Program-made: the position numbers and the translations under genes
Notes under the pieces: generated by a model
What the model saw: the letters and a program-made list of their open reading frames with translations, nothing else
Databases searched by the model: none
What the model was told of the DNA's origin: nothing
Source of the DNA: Pseudomonas chlororaphis subsp. piscium
Lineage (GTDB): Bacteria > Pseudomonadota > Gammaproteobacteria > Pseudomonadales > Pseudomonadaceae
Assembly: GCF_003850345.1 (NCBI RefSeq)
Contig: NZ_CP027707.1
Coordinates: 6,997,001-7,061,000, forward strand
Direction: 5' to 3'
DNA: 64,000 bases
Shown here: positions 43,831 to 54,345 of the stretch, piece by piece
Numbering within the stretch: position 1 is the stretch's first letter
Layout: every line of letters starts with the position of its first letter

Positions 43831-44652
43831 ATGCGCTACGCCTTCAAGTTGAAAAATGATTCCATGGTTCTTTTCGACCCGGATACTGCCTTGCTCTCCA
43901 TCACGACACCTCATGGAGATGTTCAAAACTCCACGATAGGTAGAGCTGAATCGCGTCTACTGGGTCTGCTGCTTATGGAGCCGGGTCAGACTAAAAGCCG
44001 TGAGGAGATCATCGACTACGCCTGGAATGACCGCGTCGTCGCCTCCGGTAGTTTGAATCAGGCCGTTTTCTCACTTCGAAATATTCTCAACGACAGTAGA
44101 GATCACGAGATCTTGATGACGGTTCCTCGAAGAGGATATTGCTTCAACCGTCATTATGTAGTCGATGCACCGACAGGCTTGCCGACGCCTTCAAATGAGG
44201 CCGCACAATCCGCCGTACCCATCATTGAACAGCTTCCACCAAGCGCAAAAGATCATCTCCCGTTGCCTTCAGAGAAACCCATAAAACCAACTCGCATAAC
44301 AAAAGCCCAGTTGATCGGTTATCTCTTGACCTTGGGAGTCTGTGCCTTCACGGGTTTCCACACCACCTTCGACACGCCGAAAATAGAAGTTTCCAGCATA
44401 AAACAGAATGAGTTGGTCATCCATGCAGTCGCCAACAGTGTCGCCGAGGCTCAATCGCTGAGAGATCTTTCGGCTAAACAGGTTCAACAGTTTTCGCCGA
44501 ACTTGAAAGGCCAGGTCTGGTTGAATCTCGCTAAATCAAACTATTCCGTTTCGTGCGTTCGCCCGGATCTAAGCACTGCAAACCTACAATTGAACAGCGA
44601 ACAGAAAGACCTCGCACTGATGATCCGGCAATGTTTGGAAGCCACCCTATGA
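43831..44652 (+). CDS. ToxR/CadC-type membrane-bound winged-helix regulator
   Basis: A 273-residue protein; ATG 43831 is behind GGAGG. Residues ~1-105 form an OmpR-like winged helix: ESRLLGLLLMEPGQTKSREE, then SGSLNQAVFSLRNILNDS and TVPRRGYCF, the diagnostic wing. A Pro-rich linker follows, then one membrane helix at about 160-176 (LIGYLLTLGVCAFTGF) and a ~95-residue periplasmic domain with two Cys. This is the ToxR/PsaE/CadC layout: cytoplasmic DNA binding coupled to periplasmic sensing. Its stop overlaps the next start (ATGA), and the next product looks like its ToxS-type partner. Confidence 0.9.
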   Translation: MRYAFKLKNDSMVLFDPDTALLSITTPHGDVQNSTIGRAESRLLGLLLMEPGQTKSREEIIDYAWNDRVVASGSLNQAVFSLRNILNDSRDHEILMTVPRRGYCFNRHYVVDAPTGLPTPSNEAAQSAVPIIEQLPPSAKDHLPLPSEKPIKPTRITKAQLIGYLLTLGVCAFTGFHTTFDTPKIEVSSIKQNELVIHAVANSVAEAQSLRDLSAKQVQQFSPNLKGQVWLNLAKSNYSVSCVRPDLSTANLQLNSEQKDLALMIRQCLEATL

Positions 44653-45131
44653 AGCCAACAATATCGTCAACCGCTCATTGGATAATGCTTGCGATCATCA
44701 ATGCCGCCTGTATTTTTTTACTGACTTATTCTCCATCTCATTACATGGAAAACACCAGCTATCAAACCATCACTCGACAATGGCTCGAAGATTCGAATCA
44801 GCTCAATACGGAAGAGTACCTGACTATCGGGCACGGTCGACTGACCCAAACCATGCTGGAAAGCCTGAACGGAAAGATTCGTAACGCGACTGTATCGGCG
44901 GATGTTATCCGAGAAAGCAAGCATCACTTTCAGATAAAAATCAGCACTGTAAAACTTAGCCAGGATAACGAGCTATTCGCCATCGAAAAGACACCTGATC
45001 TCTTTTTCAAACGCCAATACGTTCTGCAAGAAGGCGCTGTTCTAAACTACGAATTGATTCCTACCACCGATAAAAACACCCTGTGCGTTTATGTGCACGA
45101 ACTGAGTCGCTTGCGCTGCATGAGTCACTAG
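44649..45131 (+). CDS. ToxS/PsaF-like membrane partner of the ToxR-type regulator
   Basis: ATG 44649 overlaps the regulator stop by four bases and gives 160 residues. One N-terminal membrane helix (WIMLAIINAACIFLLTY) is followed by a ~130-residue periplasmic domain without family motifs that I recognise. Two Cys lie close to the C-terminus (NTLCVYVHELSRLRC). Gene order, coupling, size and topology match ToxS, TcpH and PsaF, which stabilise their ToxR-type partners. That function is inferred from arrangement, since these proteins share little sequence. Confidence 0.75.
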   Translation: MKPTISSTAHWIMLAIINAACIFLLTYSPSHYMENTSYQTITRQWLEDSNQLNTEEYLTIGHGRLTQTMLESLNGKIRNATVSADVIRESKHHFQIKISTVKLSQDNELFAIEKTPDLFFKRQYVLQEGAVLNYELIPTTDKNTLCVYVHELSRLRCMSH

Positions 45132-45390
45132 GGCCTCCCAGGGCTGTCCCAAAAATTTGACCAGACGACAGGGCTTGATGCGCTCTTGTTCTGTCTAACG
45201 CTGATTCAAACAGAAAAATAATAATCACTGATTTGAATCAGACGTTCCTTCCCCTTCAAGATCACTCCACTTTGGCGTTCGGAGCCGTGCCTGTTGTCAC
45301 TCGGCACAAAACCGGCTCCACGTCCCTCTCATCCGAACACTCTCCTGGGTGCCAGATGAAAACATACATTTTTTGCGAGTCGTCAAATCG

Positions 45391-45654
45391 ATGATAACCA
45401 GAATCTTGGCAGTCCTATCTTTAGCTGCAATATCCTTTCATTCGGTGGCGCATGATGAATACTCTGCCGGCAGCACGGAAATCGAGTTCTACCAAATAGA
45501 ATTGAGCCCGAATGAGAAACTAAAGTTGTCGCAACTGAACATCTACTTTGAGAATGAATACCATGACGAAGACGGGGCGATCGATCTTCCCCCTCCTTCC
45601 CCAGCACAAAATACCATTAGTGATATTCACGACTTTTCGCTAATCGCACTTTGA
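45391..45654 (+). CDS. Small secreted acidic protein, unknown function
   Basis: ATG 45391 gives 87 residues. The first ~20 (MITRILAVLSLAAISFHSVA) are a likely Sec signal. The mature peptide is acidic (FENEYHDEDGAIDLPPPSPA) and has no recognised domain. It is encoded in the AT-richer block downstream of the ToxR/S-like pair, and could be one of its targets. A slightly longer frame from 45349 exists. Confidence 0.55.
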   Translation: MITRILAVLSLAAISFHSVAHDEYSAGSTEIEFYQIELSPNEKLKLSQLNIYFENEYHDEDGAIDLPPPSPAQNTISDIHDFSLIAL

Positions 45655-45719
45655 TCATGATTCCTTGCGCGCTGACTCTGTGTCCTGCCTGAAAACTCAT
45701 TAACAAGGAACGCATATCG

Positions 45720-46082
45720 ATGCTGCTGAAAAACCTCGCAATCGCATCCTTTGGTTTGGTGTTTTCTCTCAAGGCCATGGCCAAGGACAAGGAACTTTAC
45801 AGCGCCGACCTGACGCGCATTGAAAACAGCAAAAAGACGCTGGGCAATGAAAAGTCCGGTTATAGGATTTGCACAGGCTATCTAGCCAATGATTATTTTG
45901 CCTTTGATGCAGCGGCCATCAGTCCAACGCGTCAGAAAACGGCAATCTTTGGTTCACAAACAGCGCCATGCAAACTTGAAAACCTGAACTTGCCATCGAG
46001 CGACAGGTACGTTTTTTCAGCAGCCTTGGAGCTTATGCCGAAGTCATTGACATCGACGCCTGAAAAAAAACGCCTCACCTGA
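45720..46082 (+). pseudogene. Truncated, degenerate copy of the downstream outer-membrane barrel gene
   Basis: A 120-residue frame with a signal sequence (MLLKNLAIASFGLVFSLKAM) and body LYSADLTRIENSKKTLGNEK, then SGYRICTGYLANDYFAFDAA. It parallels the intact barrel at 46471 (LYLGAGVSNIETDKSHLSDE, YSYKVFAGYRLNGYLAFEGA) but has lost alternating barrel residues and stops early, ending in a basic tail. Downstream, a frame at about 46224-46307 reads AESYYFGFDAKVLELDSN, possibly a remnant of later strands. A decayed duplicate is the best reading; a short expressed protein is not excluded. Confidence 0.6.
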
Positions 46083-46121
46083 ACTACCAACATCGACTTT
46101 TTCCAACTCGAGGGAATAAGT

Positions 46122-46223
46122 GTGCACTTTCGATTAAACGCACTGTCACTCAAACAGAAAATCTTCTTTTGCCTTGCCGCCTATTTATGTGGCGTAGCCT
46201 TAGCCTGGTTGATTGACGGTTAA
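46122..46223 (+). CDS. Putative 33-residue single-pass membrane microprotein
   Basis: GTG 46122 follows GAGGGA at about 7 bases and opens a 33-codon frame ending TAA at 46223. The product has a basic N-terminus (HFRLNALSLKQK) and one hydrophobic helix (IFFCLAAYLCGVALAWLI). Ribosome site plus topology make it plausible, but no conservation data are available, and it could be chance sequence within a decaying region. Confidence 0.35.
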   Translation: MHFRLNALSLKQKIFFCLAAYLCGVALAWLIDG

Positions 46224-46470
46224 TAACGGCGCCCAGGCCAGATCCCGCCAAGCCGAATCATATTATTTCGGATTCGACGCCAAGGTGTTGGAACTCGACA
46301 GCAACTAGCACACTGGCTTCAGAGGCTGTGTTATTGGCTGAAGAACGCCCTGCTCATGGGCTGGCGAAGTTACGCAAAGATATCAGGCAGTGACTTTTAT
46401 CAGCCTTCGCGATCACTCGAATTCTCAGTCCCCCTCACAATCGACAACCTGTAGAAGGACACTGCTTCAC

Positions 46471-46971
46471 ATGCTATTTCGCAACCTTGGCTTCATTTCA
46501 CTGCTTTCGCTGCTGTCTTTTCAAGCATTGGCTGACGACAAAGGCCTGTATCTTGGAGCAGGCGTAAGCAATATCGAAACCGACAAATCCCATCTGAGCG
46601 ATGAAGACTATAGCTATAAGGTTTTTGCAGGCTACCGTCTCAACGGTTATCTGGCCTTCGAGGGCGCCTTCGTAGATCTCGGGCAATTCAAGGACAAGAA
46701 TCTGGATTTCGATGGTAAATCCGTTCAGGCCAGTGCCCATCTCGGCTTCCCGCTGGGAGAACGGGTGCGAGTTTTCGGTAGTGTCGGTGCTCATGCCTGG
46801 GATGCCGGCGGTAATGCCAGCGATGATGACACCGGGGTGAATCTGACCTACGGTGCCGGCGTTGAACTTGATGTGTTTCGCAACATCGGTATCCGCGCCG
46901 AATATGAAGTACTTGAGGTCGGCGACATCAACCTGAATCAAACGACGGCATCTGCCTTTATTCTCTGGTAA
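46471..46971 (+). CDS. Outer-membrane beta-barrel protein (OmpA-like/OmpW-size porin-like)
   Basis: ATG 46471 (MLFRNLGFISLLSLLSFQAL) with AAGGA ~12 bases upstream gives 166 residues. The signal peptide ends near ALADD. The rest shows the alternating pattern of an eight-stranded barrel: GLYLGAGVSNIETD, YSYKVFAGYRLNGYLAFEGA, ASAHLGFPLGERVRVFGSVG, TYGAGVELDVFRNIGIRAEY, with a terminal aromatic (AFILW) as needed for BAM-dependent assembly. Its degenerate relative lies just upstream. It may be a target of the nearby ToxR-like regulator, as porins are for ToxR; this is inference. Confidence 0.87.
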   Translation: MLFRNLGFISLLSLLSFQALADDKGLYLGAGVSNIETDKSHLSDEDYSYKVFAGYRLNGYLAFEGAFVDLGQFKDKNLDFDGKSVQASAHLGFPLGERVRVFGSVGAHAWDAGGNASDDDTGVNLTYGAGVELDVFRNIGIRAEYEVLEVGDINLNQTTASAFILW

Positions 46972-47204
46972 CGCTAACTTGAATCGAGCGGCCATACTGG
47001 TCGCTCAACGCACGCCCTGAAACCATCATCCTCGTCGGACTTGCCGCCCAGGATTGCGAAGCAACCTGAACGACGGCAAACCGGTCGAACCGGCCCTGGC
47101 AAACCAATCCAATACCCGCGTGCGAAAAGCACGAAAAAGCGATTGGGAGCCAGCGCGCGAATAGCCCAGCATGACCCGGCGCCAGAACAACACTCAATTC
47201 AGAC

Positions 47205-47275
47205 GCCGGGTAGATCTGTGCAGCCCGATTGTGGATAACTCACTCCACGGTGACCGACTTGGCCAGGTTGCGCGG
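47205..47275. other. attTn7 site at the 3' end of glmS
   Basis: The last codons of glmS (AACCTGGCCAAGTCGGTCAC on the minus strand, within 47240-47275) match the conserved TnsD recognition segment. Tn7 inserts about 25 bases beyond the stop, so the expected point is near 47214-47218. I see no Tn7 end sequences or target duplication, so the site appears unoccupied. Confidence 0.7.
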
Positions 47276-49072
47276 CTGGTCGACGTCAGTGCCCTTGAGC
47301 ACCGCCACGTAATACGACAGCAGTTGCAGCGGAATGGTGTAGAGGATCGGCGACAGGATGTCGTGGATATGCGGCATGTGGATAACATGCGTGCCCTCGC
47401 CATTGGTCATGCCGGCTTTCTCATCGGCGAAGACGATCAGCTCGCCGCCACGGGCGCGGACTTCCTGCAGGTTGGACTTGAGCTTTTCCAGCAGCTCGTT
47501 GTTCGGCGCCACGGTGACCACCGGCATGTCGTTATCCACAAGGGCCAACGGACCGTGCTTGAGCTCGCCGGCCGGGTAGGCTTCGGCGTGGATGTAGGAG
47601 ATTTCCTTGAGCTTGAGTGCCCCTTCCATCGCTACCGGGAACTGCGCGCCGCGACCGAGGAACAGGGTGTGGTGCTTCTCGGCGAACAGCTCGGCGATTT
47701 TTTCCACTGTGCTGTCCATCGCCAGGGCTTCGCCCAGGCGGGTCGGCAAGCGCCGCAGTTCTTCCACCAGGGTGGCTTCGACGCCTTCGCCCAGGGTGCC
47801 ACGGACCTGGCCCAGGGACAGGGTCAGCAACAGCAGGCCCACCAGCTGGGTGGTGAAGGCTTTGGTGGAGGCCACGCCGATTTCACGACCGGCCTGGGTC
47901 AGCAGGGTCAGGTCGGACTCACGCACCAGCGAGCTGATGCCGACGTTGCAGATTGCCAGGCTGGCGAGGAAGCCCAGTTCCTTGGCGTTGCGTAGGGCGG
48001 CCAGGGTGTCGGCGGTTTCGCCGGACTGGGAGATGGTCACGAACAGGGTGTCCGGCTGTACCACCACCTTGCGGTAGCGGAACTCGCTGGCCACTTCGAC
48101 CTGGCACGGAATCCCGGCCAGTTCTTCCAGCCAGTAACGGGCGACCATGCCGGCGTGGTAGCTGGTACCGCAGGCGACGATCTGCACATTGCGCACTTTG
48201 GCGAACAGCTCGGCGGCCTGTGGACCGAAGGCCTGGACCAGCACCTGGTTCGGGCTCAGGCGGCCTTCGAGGGTGCGTTGCACCACGGCTGGCTGCTCGT
48301 GGATTTCCTTGAGCATGAAGTGGCGGAACTCGCCTTTCTCGGCGGCTTCGGCACCGTCGCGGTATTGCACGGCTTCGCGCTCGACCACTTTGCCGTCGAC
48401 ATCCCAGATCTGCACGCTGTCGCGGCGAATCTCGGCGATATCGCCCTCTTCCAGGTACATGAAGCGGTCGGTTACCTGACGCAGGGCCAGTTGGTCGGAA
48501 GCCAGGAAGTTCTCACCCAGGCCCAGGCCGATCACCAGCGGGCTGCCACTGCGGGCGGCGACCAGGCGATCCGGCTGGCTGGCGCTGATCACGGCCAGGC
48601 CATAGGCGCCGTGCAGCTCTTTGACGGTGGCTTTCAGGGCCACGGTCAGGTCGCCCAGGTCCTTGAGCTTGTGGTCCAGCAGGTGGGCGATGACTTCGGT
48701 GTCGGTGTCCGAGGTGAAGACGTAGCCCATGCCTTTGAGCTGCTCGCGCAGGGCTTCATGGTTCTCGATGATGCCGTTGTGTACGACTGCCAGGTCACCG
48801 GAGAAATGCGGGTGGGCGTTGCGTTCGCACGGCGCGCCGTGAGTGGCCCAGCGGGTATGGGCGATGCCCAGGCGACCGACCAGCGGCTCGCCGGCCAGGG
48901 CCTGTTCCAGCTCGCTGACCTTGCCCGGACGACGCATGCGCTCGAGCTTGCCATCGTTGGTCAGGACCGCCACCCCGGCGCTGTCATAGCCGCGGTATTC
49001 GAGACGCTTGAGGCCTTCGAGCAGGATGGCCGTGATATTCCGTTCAGCAACGGCGCCAACAATTCCACACAT
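47240..49072 (-). CDS. glmS: Glutamine--fructose-6-phosphate aminotransferase (isomerizing)
   Basis: A 610-residue enzyme that makes glucosamine 6-phosphate from fructose 6-phosphate and glutamine, the first step of UDP-GlcNAc synthesis. The N-terminal amidotransferase begins [10 protein letters not shown], with Cys2 as nucleophile after Met removal, followed by [10 protein letters not shown] and TRWATHG. Two SIS domains follow ([40 protein letters not shown]), and the C-terminus ends [10 protein letters not shown]. It lies 10 bases downstream of the DeoR-type regulator. No glmS ribozyme is expected or seen in Pseudomonas. Confidence 0.97.
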   Translation of the reverse strand: MCGIVGAVAERNITAILLEGLKRLEYRGYDSAGVAVLTNDGKLERMRRPGKVSELEQALAGEPLVGRLGIAHTRWATHGAPCERNAHPHFSGDLAVVHNGIIENHEALREQLKGMGYVFTSDTDTEVIAHLLDHKLKDLGDLTVALKATVKELHGAYGLAVISASQPDRLVAARSGSPLVIGLGLGENFLASDQLALRQVTDRFMYLEEGDIAEIRRDSVQIWDVDGKVVEREAVQYRDGAEAAEKGEFRHFMLKEIHEQPAVVQRTLEGRLSPNQVLVQAFGPQAAELFAKVRNVQIVACGTSYHAGMVARYWLEELAGIPCQVEVASEFRYRKVVVQPDTLFVTISQSGETADTLAALRNAKELGFLASLAICNVGISSLVRESDLTLLTQAGREIGVASTKAFTTQLVGLLLLTLSLGQVRGTLGEGVEATLVEELRRLPTRLGEALAMDSTVEKIAELFAEKHHTLFLGRGAQFPVAMEGALKLKEISYIHAEAYPAGELKHGPLALVDNDMPVVTVAPNNELLEKLKSNLQEVRARGGELIVFADEKAGMTNGEGTHVIHMPHIHDILSPILYTIPLQLLSYYVAVLKGTDVDQPRNLAKSVTVE

Positions 49073-49082
49073 GGTTTCTCTC

Positions 49083-49850
49083 CTAGATGACTGCCGCGCA
49101 AATCAGCGTGATACCGCGGGCCTGAATCTGGTCGCGGGCCTCTGCAGGCAGGCGATCATCGGTAATAAGGGTATGGACGCTGCTCCAGGGCAGCTCCAGG
49201 TTGGGAATCTTGCGGCCGATCTTGTCGGCCTCGACCATCACCACCACTTCCCGCGCCACCTCGGCCATCACCCGGCTCAAGCCGAGCAACTCGTTGAAGG
49301 TGGTGGTCCCGCGCACCAGATCGATGCCGTCGGCACCGATAAACAGCTGGTCGAAGTCGTAGGAACGCAATACCTGCTCGGCGACCTGCCCCTGGAATGA
49401 CTCGGAATGCGGGTCCCAGGTGCCGCCGGTCATCAACAGCACCGGCTCGTGCTCCAGTTCGCTCAGGGCATTGGCCACATGCAGCGAGTTGGTCATGACC
49501 ACCAGGCCCGGCTGCTGGCCGAGTTCGGGGATCATCGCCGCGGTGGTACTGCCGCTGTCGATGATGATGCGTGCGTGTTCGCGAATCCGCGCTACCGCCG
49601 CACGGGCGATGGCTTGTTTATAGGGCGAGACTGGCTGGCCGATATCGCCAACCAGTTCCTGCGGCATGGTGATTGCGCCGCCATAGCGCCGCAGCAACAG
49701 GCCGTTGCTCTCCAAGGCCGCCAGGTCCTTACGGATCGTAACTTCCGAAGTTTCGAAGCGTTTAGCCAGCTCGTCCACACTCACTTCACCCTGTTCATTG
49801 AGCAAGGCGAGAATATTGTGGCGTCGTTGAGGTGTGTTGCGTTTCGACAT
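49083..49850 (-). CDS. glmR: DeoR-family transcriptional regulator linked to glmS
   Basis: A 255-residue regulator from ATG 49850 (a GTG six bases upstream is an alternative). The DeoR helix-turn-helix is in [20 protein letters not shown] and [20 protein letters not shown]. The sugar-phosphate-sensing domain has the family's DSGSTTAAM and [13 protein letters not shown] motifs. It sits between glmU and glmS in the same direction, as in P. aeruginosa where, from memory, it is called GlmR; control of glmS by an amino-sugar phosphate is likely. Confidence 0.9.
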   Translation of the reverse strand: MSKRNTPQRRHNILALLNEQGEVSVDELAKRFETSEVTIRKDLAALESNGLLLRRYGGAITMPQELVGDIGQPVSPYKQAIARAAVARIREHARIIIDSGSTTAAMIPELGQQPGLVVMTNSLHVANALSELEHEPVLLMTGGTWDPHSESFQGQVAEQVLRSYDFDQLFIGADGIDLVRGTTTFNELLGLSRVMAEVAREVVVMVEADKIGRKIPNLELPWSSVHTLITDDRLPAEARDQIQARGITLICAAVI

Positions 49851-49980
49851 GAGCACTTAAGTTTCGATTCGAAAGATAACGGAAGCAATCAAAACCTATT
49901 GCCGGAAATTCGTCAAGCGAGGGAAATGAAAAAAATGCTGTGGATAACAGACTGAAGGAATTATCCACAGGGATGGCGCT

Positions 49981-50038
49981 TCGCGGCTACAGAAGGATGG
50001 GTATCCATCCTGTAGCCGCGAGTTTGCTCACGATAGGT
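49981..50038. repeat. Imperfect inverted repeat related to REP sequences
   Basis: TCGCGGCTACAG...AGGATGG and CCATCCTGTAGCCGCGA form an imperfect hairpin, continuing into a single REP-like arm (GAGTTTGCTCACGAT). It lies downstream of glmU and probably ends that transcript. Two perfect DnaA-box 9-mers lie just to its left and one to its right. Confidence 0.65.
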
Positions 50039-50078
50039 AGAGTGAACAGCACCGACCTTGCATCGGACTGTGGATAAC

Positions 50079-51446
50079 TCAGCTCTTCTTGATTTTCACC
50101 GGGCGTTTCCAGCCATCGATGTTCTTCTGCCGGGCACGGGCCACGGCCAGCTGGGCTTTTTCCACAGTCTGGTTGATGGTGGAACCGGCCGCCGTGGTCG
50201 CGCCATCCTGGATATCCACAGGCGCCACCAACGAGTTGTTGGAACCAATGAATACGTCTTCGCCCAGCACTGTCCGATGCTTGTTGGCGCCATCGTAATT
50301 GCAGGTGATGGTGCCGGCGCCGATGTTGCTGCGCGCACCGATCTCGGCATCGCCCAGGTAGGCCAGGTGACCGGCCTTGGCGCCTTCGCCCATGCGTGCA
50401 TTCTTCAACTCGACGAAGTTACCCACATGGGCACGGGCTTCGAGAACGGTGCCCTGGCGCAGACGGGCGAACGGACCGGCATCGCTGCCTTCGCCCAGTA
50501 CCGCACCTTCGATGTGGCTGTTGGCCTTGATCACCACACCCTTGCGCAGGGTGCTGTCCTTGATCACGCAGTTCGGGCCGATCACCACATCGTCCTCGAT
50601 GACCACGCGGCCTTCGAGAATCACGTTGATGTCGATCAGCACGTCACGACCGACGCTGACTTCGCCGCGCACGTCGAAACGCGCGGGATCGCGCAGGGTC
50701 ACGCCCTGGGCCATCAGGCGGCGGGCCGCCCGTAGCTGGTAATGACGCTCCAGCTCGGCCAACTGCTTGCGATCGTTGGCGCCCTGCACTTCCATGGCGT
50801 CGTGGGGTTGCTCGGTGGCCACCATCAGGCCGTCGCTGACCGCCATGGCGATCACGTCGGTCAGGTAATACTCGCCCTGGGCGTTGTTGTTCGACAGCCG
50901 GCTCATCCAGTCGCCCAGGCGGTTGGCCGGTACCGCGAGAATGCCGGTGTTGCCTTCGGTGATCGCGCGCTGGGCTTCGTTGGTGTCCTTCTGCTCGACA
51001 ATGGCGGCCACCTTGCCGGCAGCGTCACGCACGATGCGGCCGTAACCGGTCGGATCGGCCAGTTCGACAGTCAGCAGGCCCAGTTGCTCAGGGCCTGCCT
51101 GCTTGAGCAGGCGTTGCAGGGTTTCCACCTCGATCAGCGGCACGTCGCCGTACAGGATCAGCACGGTGTCGGCGGTGATGAAAGGCACGGCCTGGGCCAC
51201 AGCATGGCCAGTACCGAGCTGCTTGTCCTGCAGCACGAAATTCAGGTCATCCGCCGCCAGGCGCTCGCGCACCGCATCGGCGCCATGACCGATGACGACA
51301 TGGATGCGTTGTGGATCGAGTTGCCGGGCACTGTGGATAACATGCCCAAGCATGGAATTGCCCGCCACCGGATGCAGCACCTTTGGCAACGACGAACGCA
51401 TGCGAGTGCCTTGACCGGCAGCGAGAATAACGATTTCAAGAGACAT
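50079..51446 (-). CDS. glmU: Bifunctional GlcN-1-P acetyltransferase / GlcNAc-1-P uridyltransferase
   Basis: A 455-residue enzyme for the last two steps to UDP-GlcNAc. The N-terminal uridyltransferase domain begins [20 protein letters not shown], with the LxxGxGTRM...PK loop. The C-terminal domain is a left-handed beta-helix of hexapeptide repeats ([40 protein letters not shown]) with the acetyltransferase segment [15 protein letters not shown]. It lies between the atp operon terminator and the DeoR-type gene, on the minus strand. Confidence 0.97.
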   Translation of the reverse strand: MSLEIVILAAGQGTRMRSSLPKVLHPVAGNSMLGHVIHSARQLDPQRIHVVIGHGADAVRERLAADDLNFVLQDKQLGTGHAVAQAVPFITADTVLILYGDVPLIEVETLQRLLKQAGPEQLGLLTVELADPTGYGRIVRDAAGKVAAIVEQKDTNEAQRAITEGNTGILAVPANRLGDWMSRLSNNNAQGEYYLTDVIAMAVSDGLMVATEQPHDAMEVQGANDRKQLAELERHYQLRAARRLMAQGVTLRDPARFDVRGEVSVGRDVLIDINVILEGRVVIEDDVVIGPNCVIKDSTLRKGVVIKANSHIEGAVLGEGSDAGPFARLRQGTVLEARAHVGNFVELKNARMGEGAKAGHLAYLGDAEIGARSNIGAGTITCNYDGANKHRTVLGEDVFIGSNNSLVAPVDIQDGATTAAGSTINQTVEKAQLAVARARQKNIDGWKRPVKIKKS

Positions 51447-51505
51447 GACTGGCTACCAATCCTGGGTGGTCGGCGACTGCGACCATGAGGTGAATTGCAA
51501 AAAAG

Positions 51506-51538
51506 AAAAAGGGTAGCCGAGGCTACCCTTTTTAATCA
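51506..51538 (-). terminator. Rho-independent terminator of the atp operon
   Basis: A 13-base perfect stem (AAAAAGGGTAGCC / GGCTACCCTTTTT) with a 2-base loop lies 22 bases beyond the atpC stop. On the minus strand the hairpin is followed by TTTTTCTTTT. The stem also carries a T-run on the plus strand, but no plus-strand gene needs it. Confidence 0.93.
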
Positions 51539-51559
51539 ATCACGCGGAAATCCCGCGGC

Positions 51560-51985
51560 TTAGCCGCCGAACTTCTTGCGGATCTGCTGGACGGTGCGCA
51601 GCTGGGCTGCGGCCTCGGCCAGACGTGCAGCAGCGGCACCGTAGTCGAACTCCGAGCCTTTTTCATGCAAGGCCTTCTCGGCAGCCTTGACGGCTTCCTG
51701 AGCGGAGGCTTCGTCCAGGTCGGCAGCACGCTGCACGGTGTCGGCAAGAACCTTGACCATGTTCGGCTGAACCTCGAGGAAACCACCGGAGATGTAGAAC
51801 ACCTCGGCTTCCCCGCCCTGTTTGATCAAGCGGATCGGACCTGGTTTCAGGTTAGTGATCAGCGGAGCGTGACCCAGGGCGATACCAAGATCCCCCAGCT
51901 CACCGTGTGCGATCACCATCTCGACCAGACCGGAGAAGATTTCTCCTTCCGCGCTGACGATATCGCAATGGACTGTCATAGCCAT
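51560..51985 (-). CDS. atpC: ATP synthase F1 subunit epsilon
   Basis: A 141-residue central-stalk subunit that couples and inhibits F1. The N-terminal beta-sandwich begins [20 protein letters not shown], contains [20 protein letters not shown], and the C-terminal helical hairpin ([20 protein letters not shown]) completes it. Start at 51985, or two codons later at 51979. Last gene of the atp operon, 45 bases after atpD. Confidence 0.96.
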   Translation of the reverse strand: MAMTVHCDIVSAEGEIFSGLVEMVIAHGELGDLGIALGHAPLITNLKPGPIRLIKQGGEAEVFYISGGFLEVQPNMVKVLADTVQRAADLDEASAQEAVKAAEKALHEKGSEFDYGAAAARLAEAAAQLRTVQQIRKKFGG

Positions 51986-52030
51986 CTGCTTGCCTCAACC
52001 TAAATTAGCGCCCGTTGCCGGGCGCCGGGA

Positions 52031-53434
<1,404 letters not shown>

Positions 53435-54295
53435 TTAAACCGCGGCAGCGCCGCCGACGATTTCCGAGATCTCTTGGGTGATCGCAGCCTGACGCGCCTT
53501 GTTGTAGATCAGCTGCAAATCGCTGATCAAATCACCGGCGTTGTCGGTAGCGTTCTTCATCGCGATCATCCGCGCAGCTTGTTCAGCCGCGTTGTTCTCG
53601 ACCACCGCCTGGTAGACCTGCGACTCCACGTAGCGAACCATCAAGCCGTCAAGCAGCTCTTTGGCGTCCGGTTCGTAGAGATAGTCCCAGTGGTGCTTGA
53701 GTTCTTGATCCGGGGTTGCCACCAGCGGAATCAACTGCTCCACCGTAGGCTGTTGCGTCATGGTGTTGATGAACTTGTTGGACACTACGGACAGGCGGTC
53801 AATCCGGCCGTCCAGGTAGGCATCCAGCATCACCTTGACGCTGCCGATCAGATCATTGATCGACGGCTCTTCACCCAGGTGGCTGATTGCAGCGACGACG
53901 TTACCGCCGAAGTTACGGAAGAAAGCCGCACCTTTGCTGCCAACCACGCACAGATCGATCTCGACGCCATTTTCGCGGTTTACCGCCATGTCCTTGACCA
54001 AAGCCTTGAACAGGTTGGTATTCAAACCACCGCACAGACCACGGTCACTGCTCACCACGATATAACCGGCGCGCTTGATTGCACGGTCGATCATGAACGG
54101 GTGGCGATATTCCGGGTTGGCGTTGGCCAGATGACCAATAACCTGGCGGATGCGCTCCGCGTAAGGACGGCTAGCAGCCATGCGCATTTGTGCCTTGCGC
54201 ATTTTGCTGACCGCCACTTTTTCCATGGCGCTGGTAATCTTTTGCGTGCTTTTGATGCTCGCAATCTTACTGCGAATCTCTTTTGCGCCTGCCAT
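53435..54295 (-). CDS. atpG: ATP synthase F1 subunit gamma
   Basis: A 286-residue rotor subunit. Two long helices form the coiled coil: the N-terminal [24 protein letters not shown] segment and the C-terminal [20 protein letters not shown], followed by [15 protein letters not shown], the conserved end. The central [16 protein letters not shown] motif is also present. It lies 50 bases after atpA. Confidence 0.97.
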   Translation of the reverse strand: MAGAKEIRSKIASIKSTQKITSAMEKVAVSKMRKAQMRMAASRPYAERIRQVIGHLANANPEYRHPFMIDRAIKRAGYIVVSSDRGLCGGLNTNLFKALVKDMAVNRENGVEIDLCVVGSKGAAFFRNFGGNVVAAISHLGEEPSINDLIGSVKVMLDAYLDGRIDRLSVVSNKFINTMTQQPTVEQLIPLVATPDQELKHHWDYLYEPDAKELLDGLMVRYVESQVYQAVVENNAAEQAARMIAMKNATDNAGDLISDLQLIYNKARQAAITQEISEIVGGAAAV

Positions 54296-54345
54296 GTAAC
54301 ACCTATCAGGTTAGCAAGCGGGAGCCTCGCGGCCCCCGCTGCGGC

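Noticed and set aside
45131..45175. CAGGGCTGTCCCAAAAATTTGACC as an insertion-sequence end
   Set aside because: No matching inverted end, transposase frame or target duplication was found nearby.
47205..49080. glmS ribozyme or Tn7 insertion at glmS
   Set aside because: The ribozyme is a feature of other phyla and nothing resembling it is seen in the short leader; no Tn7 ends are visible beyond the stop.
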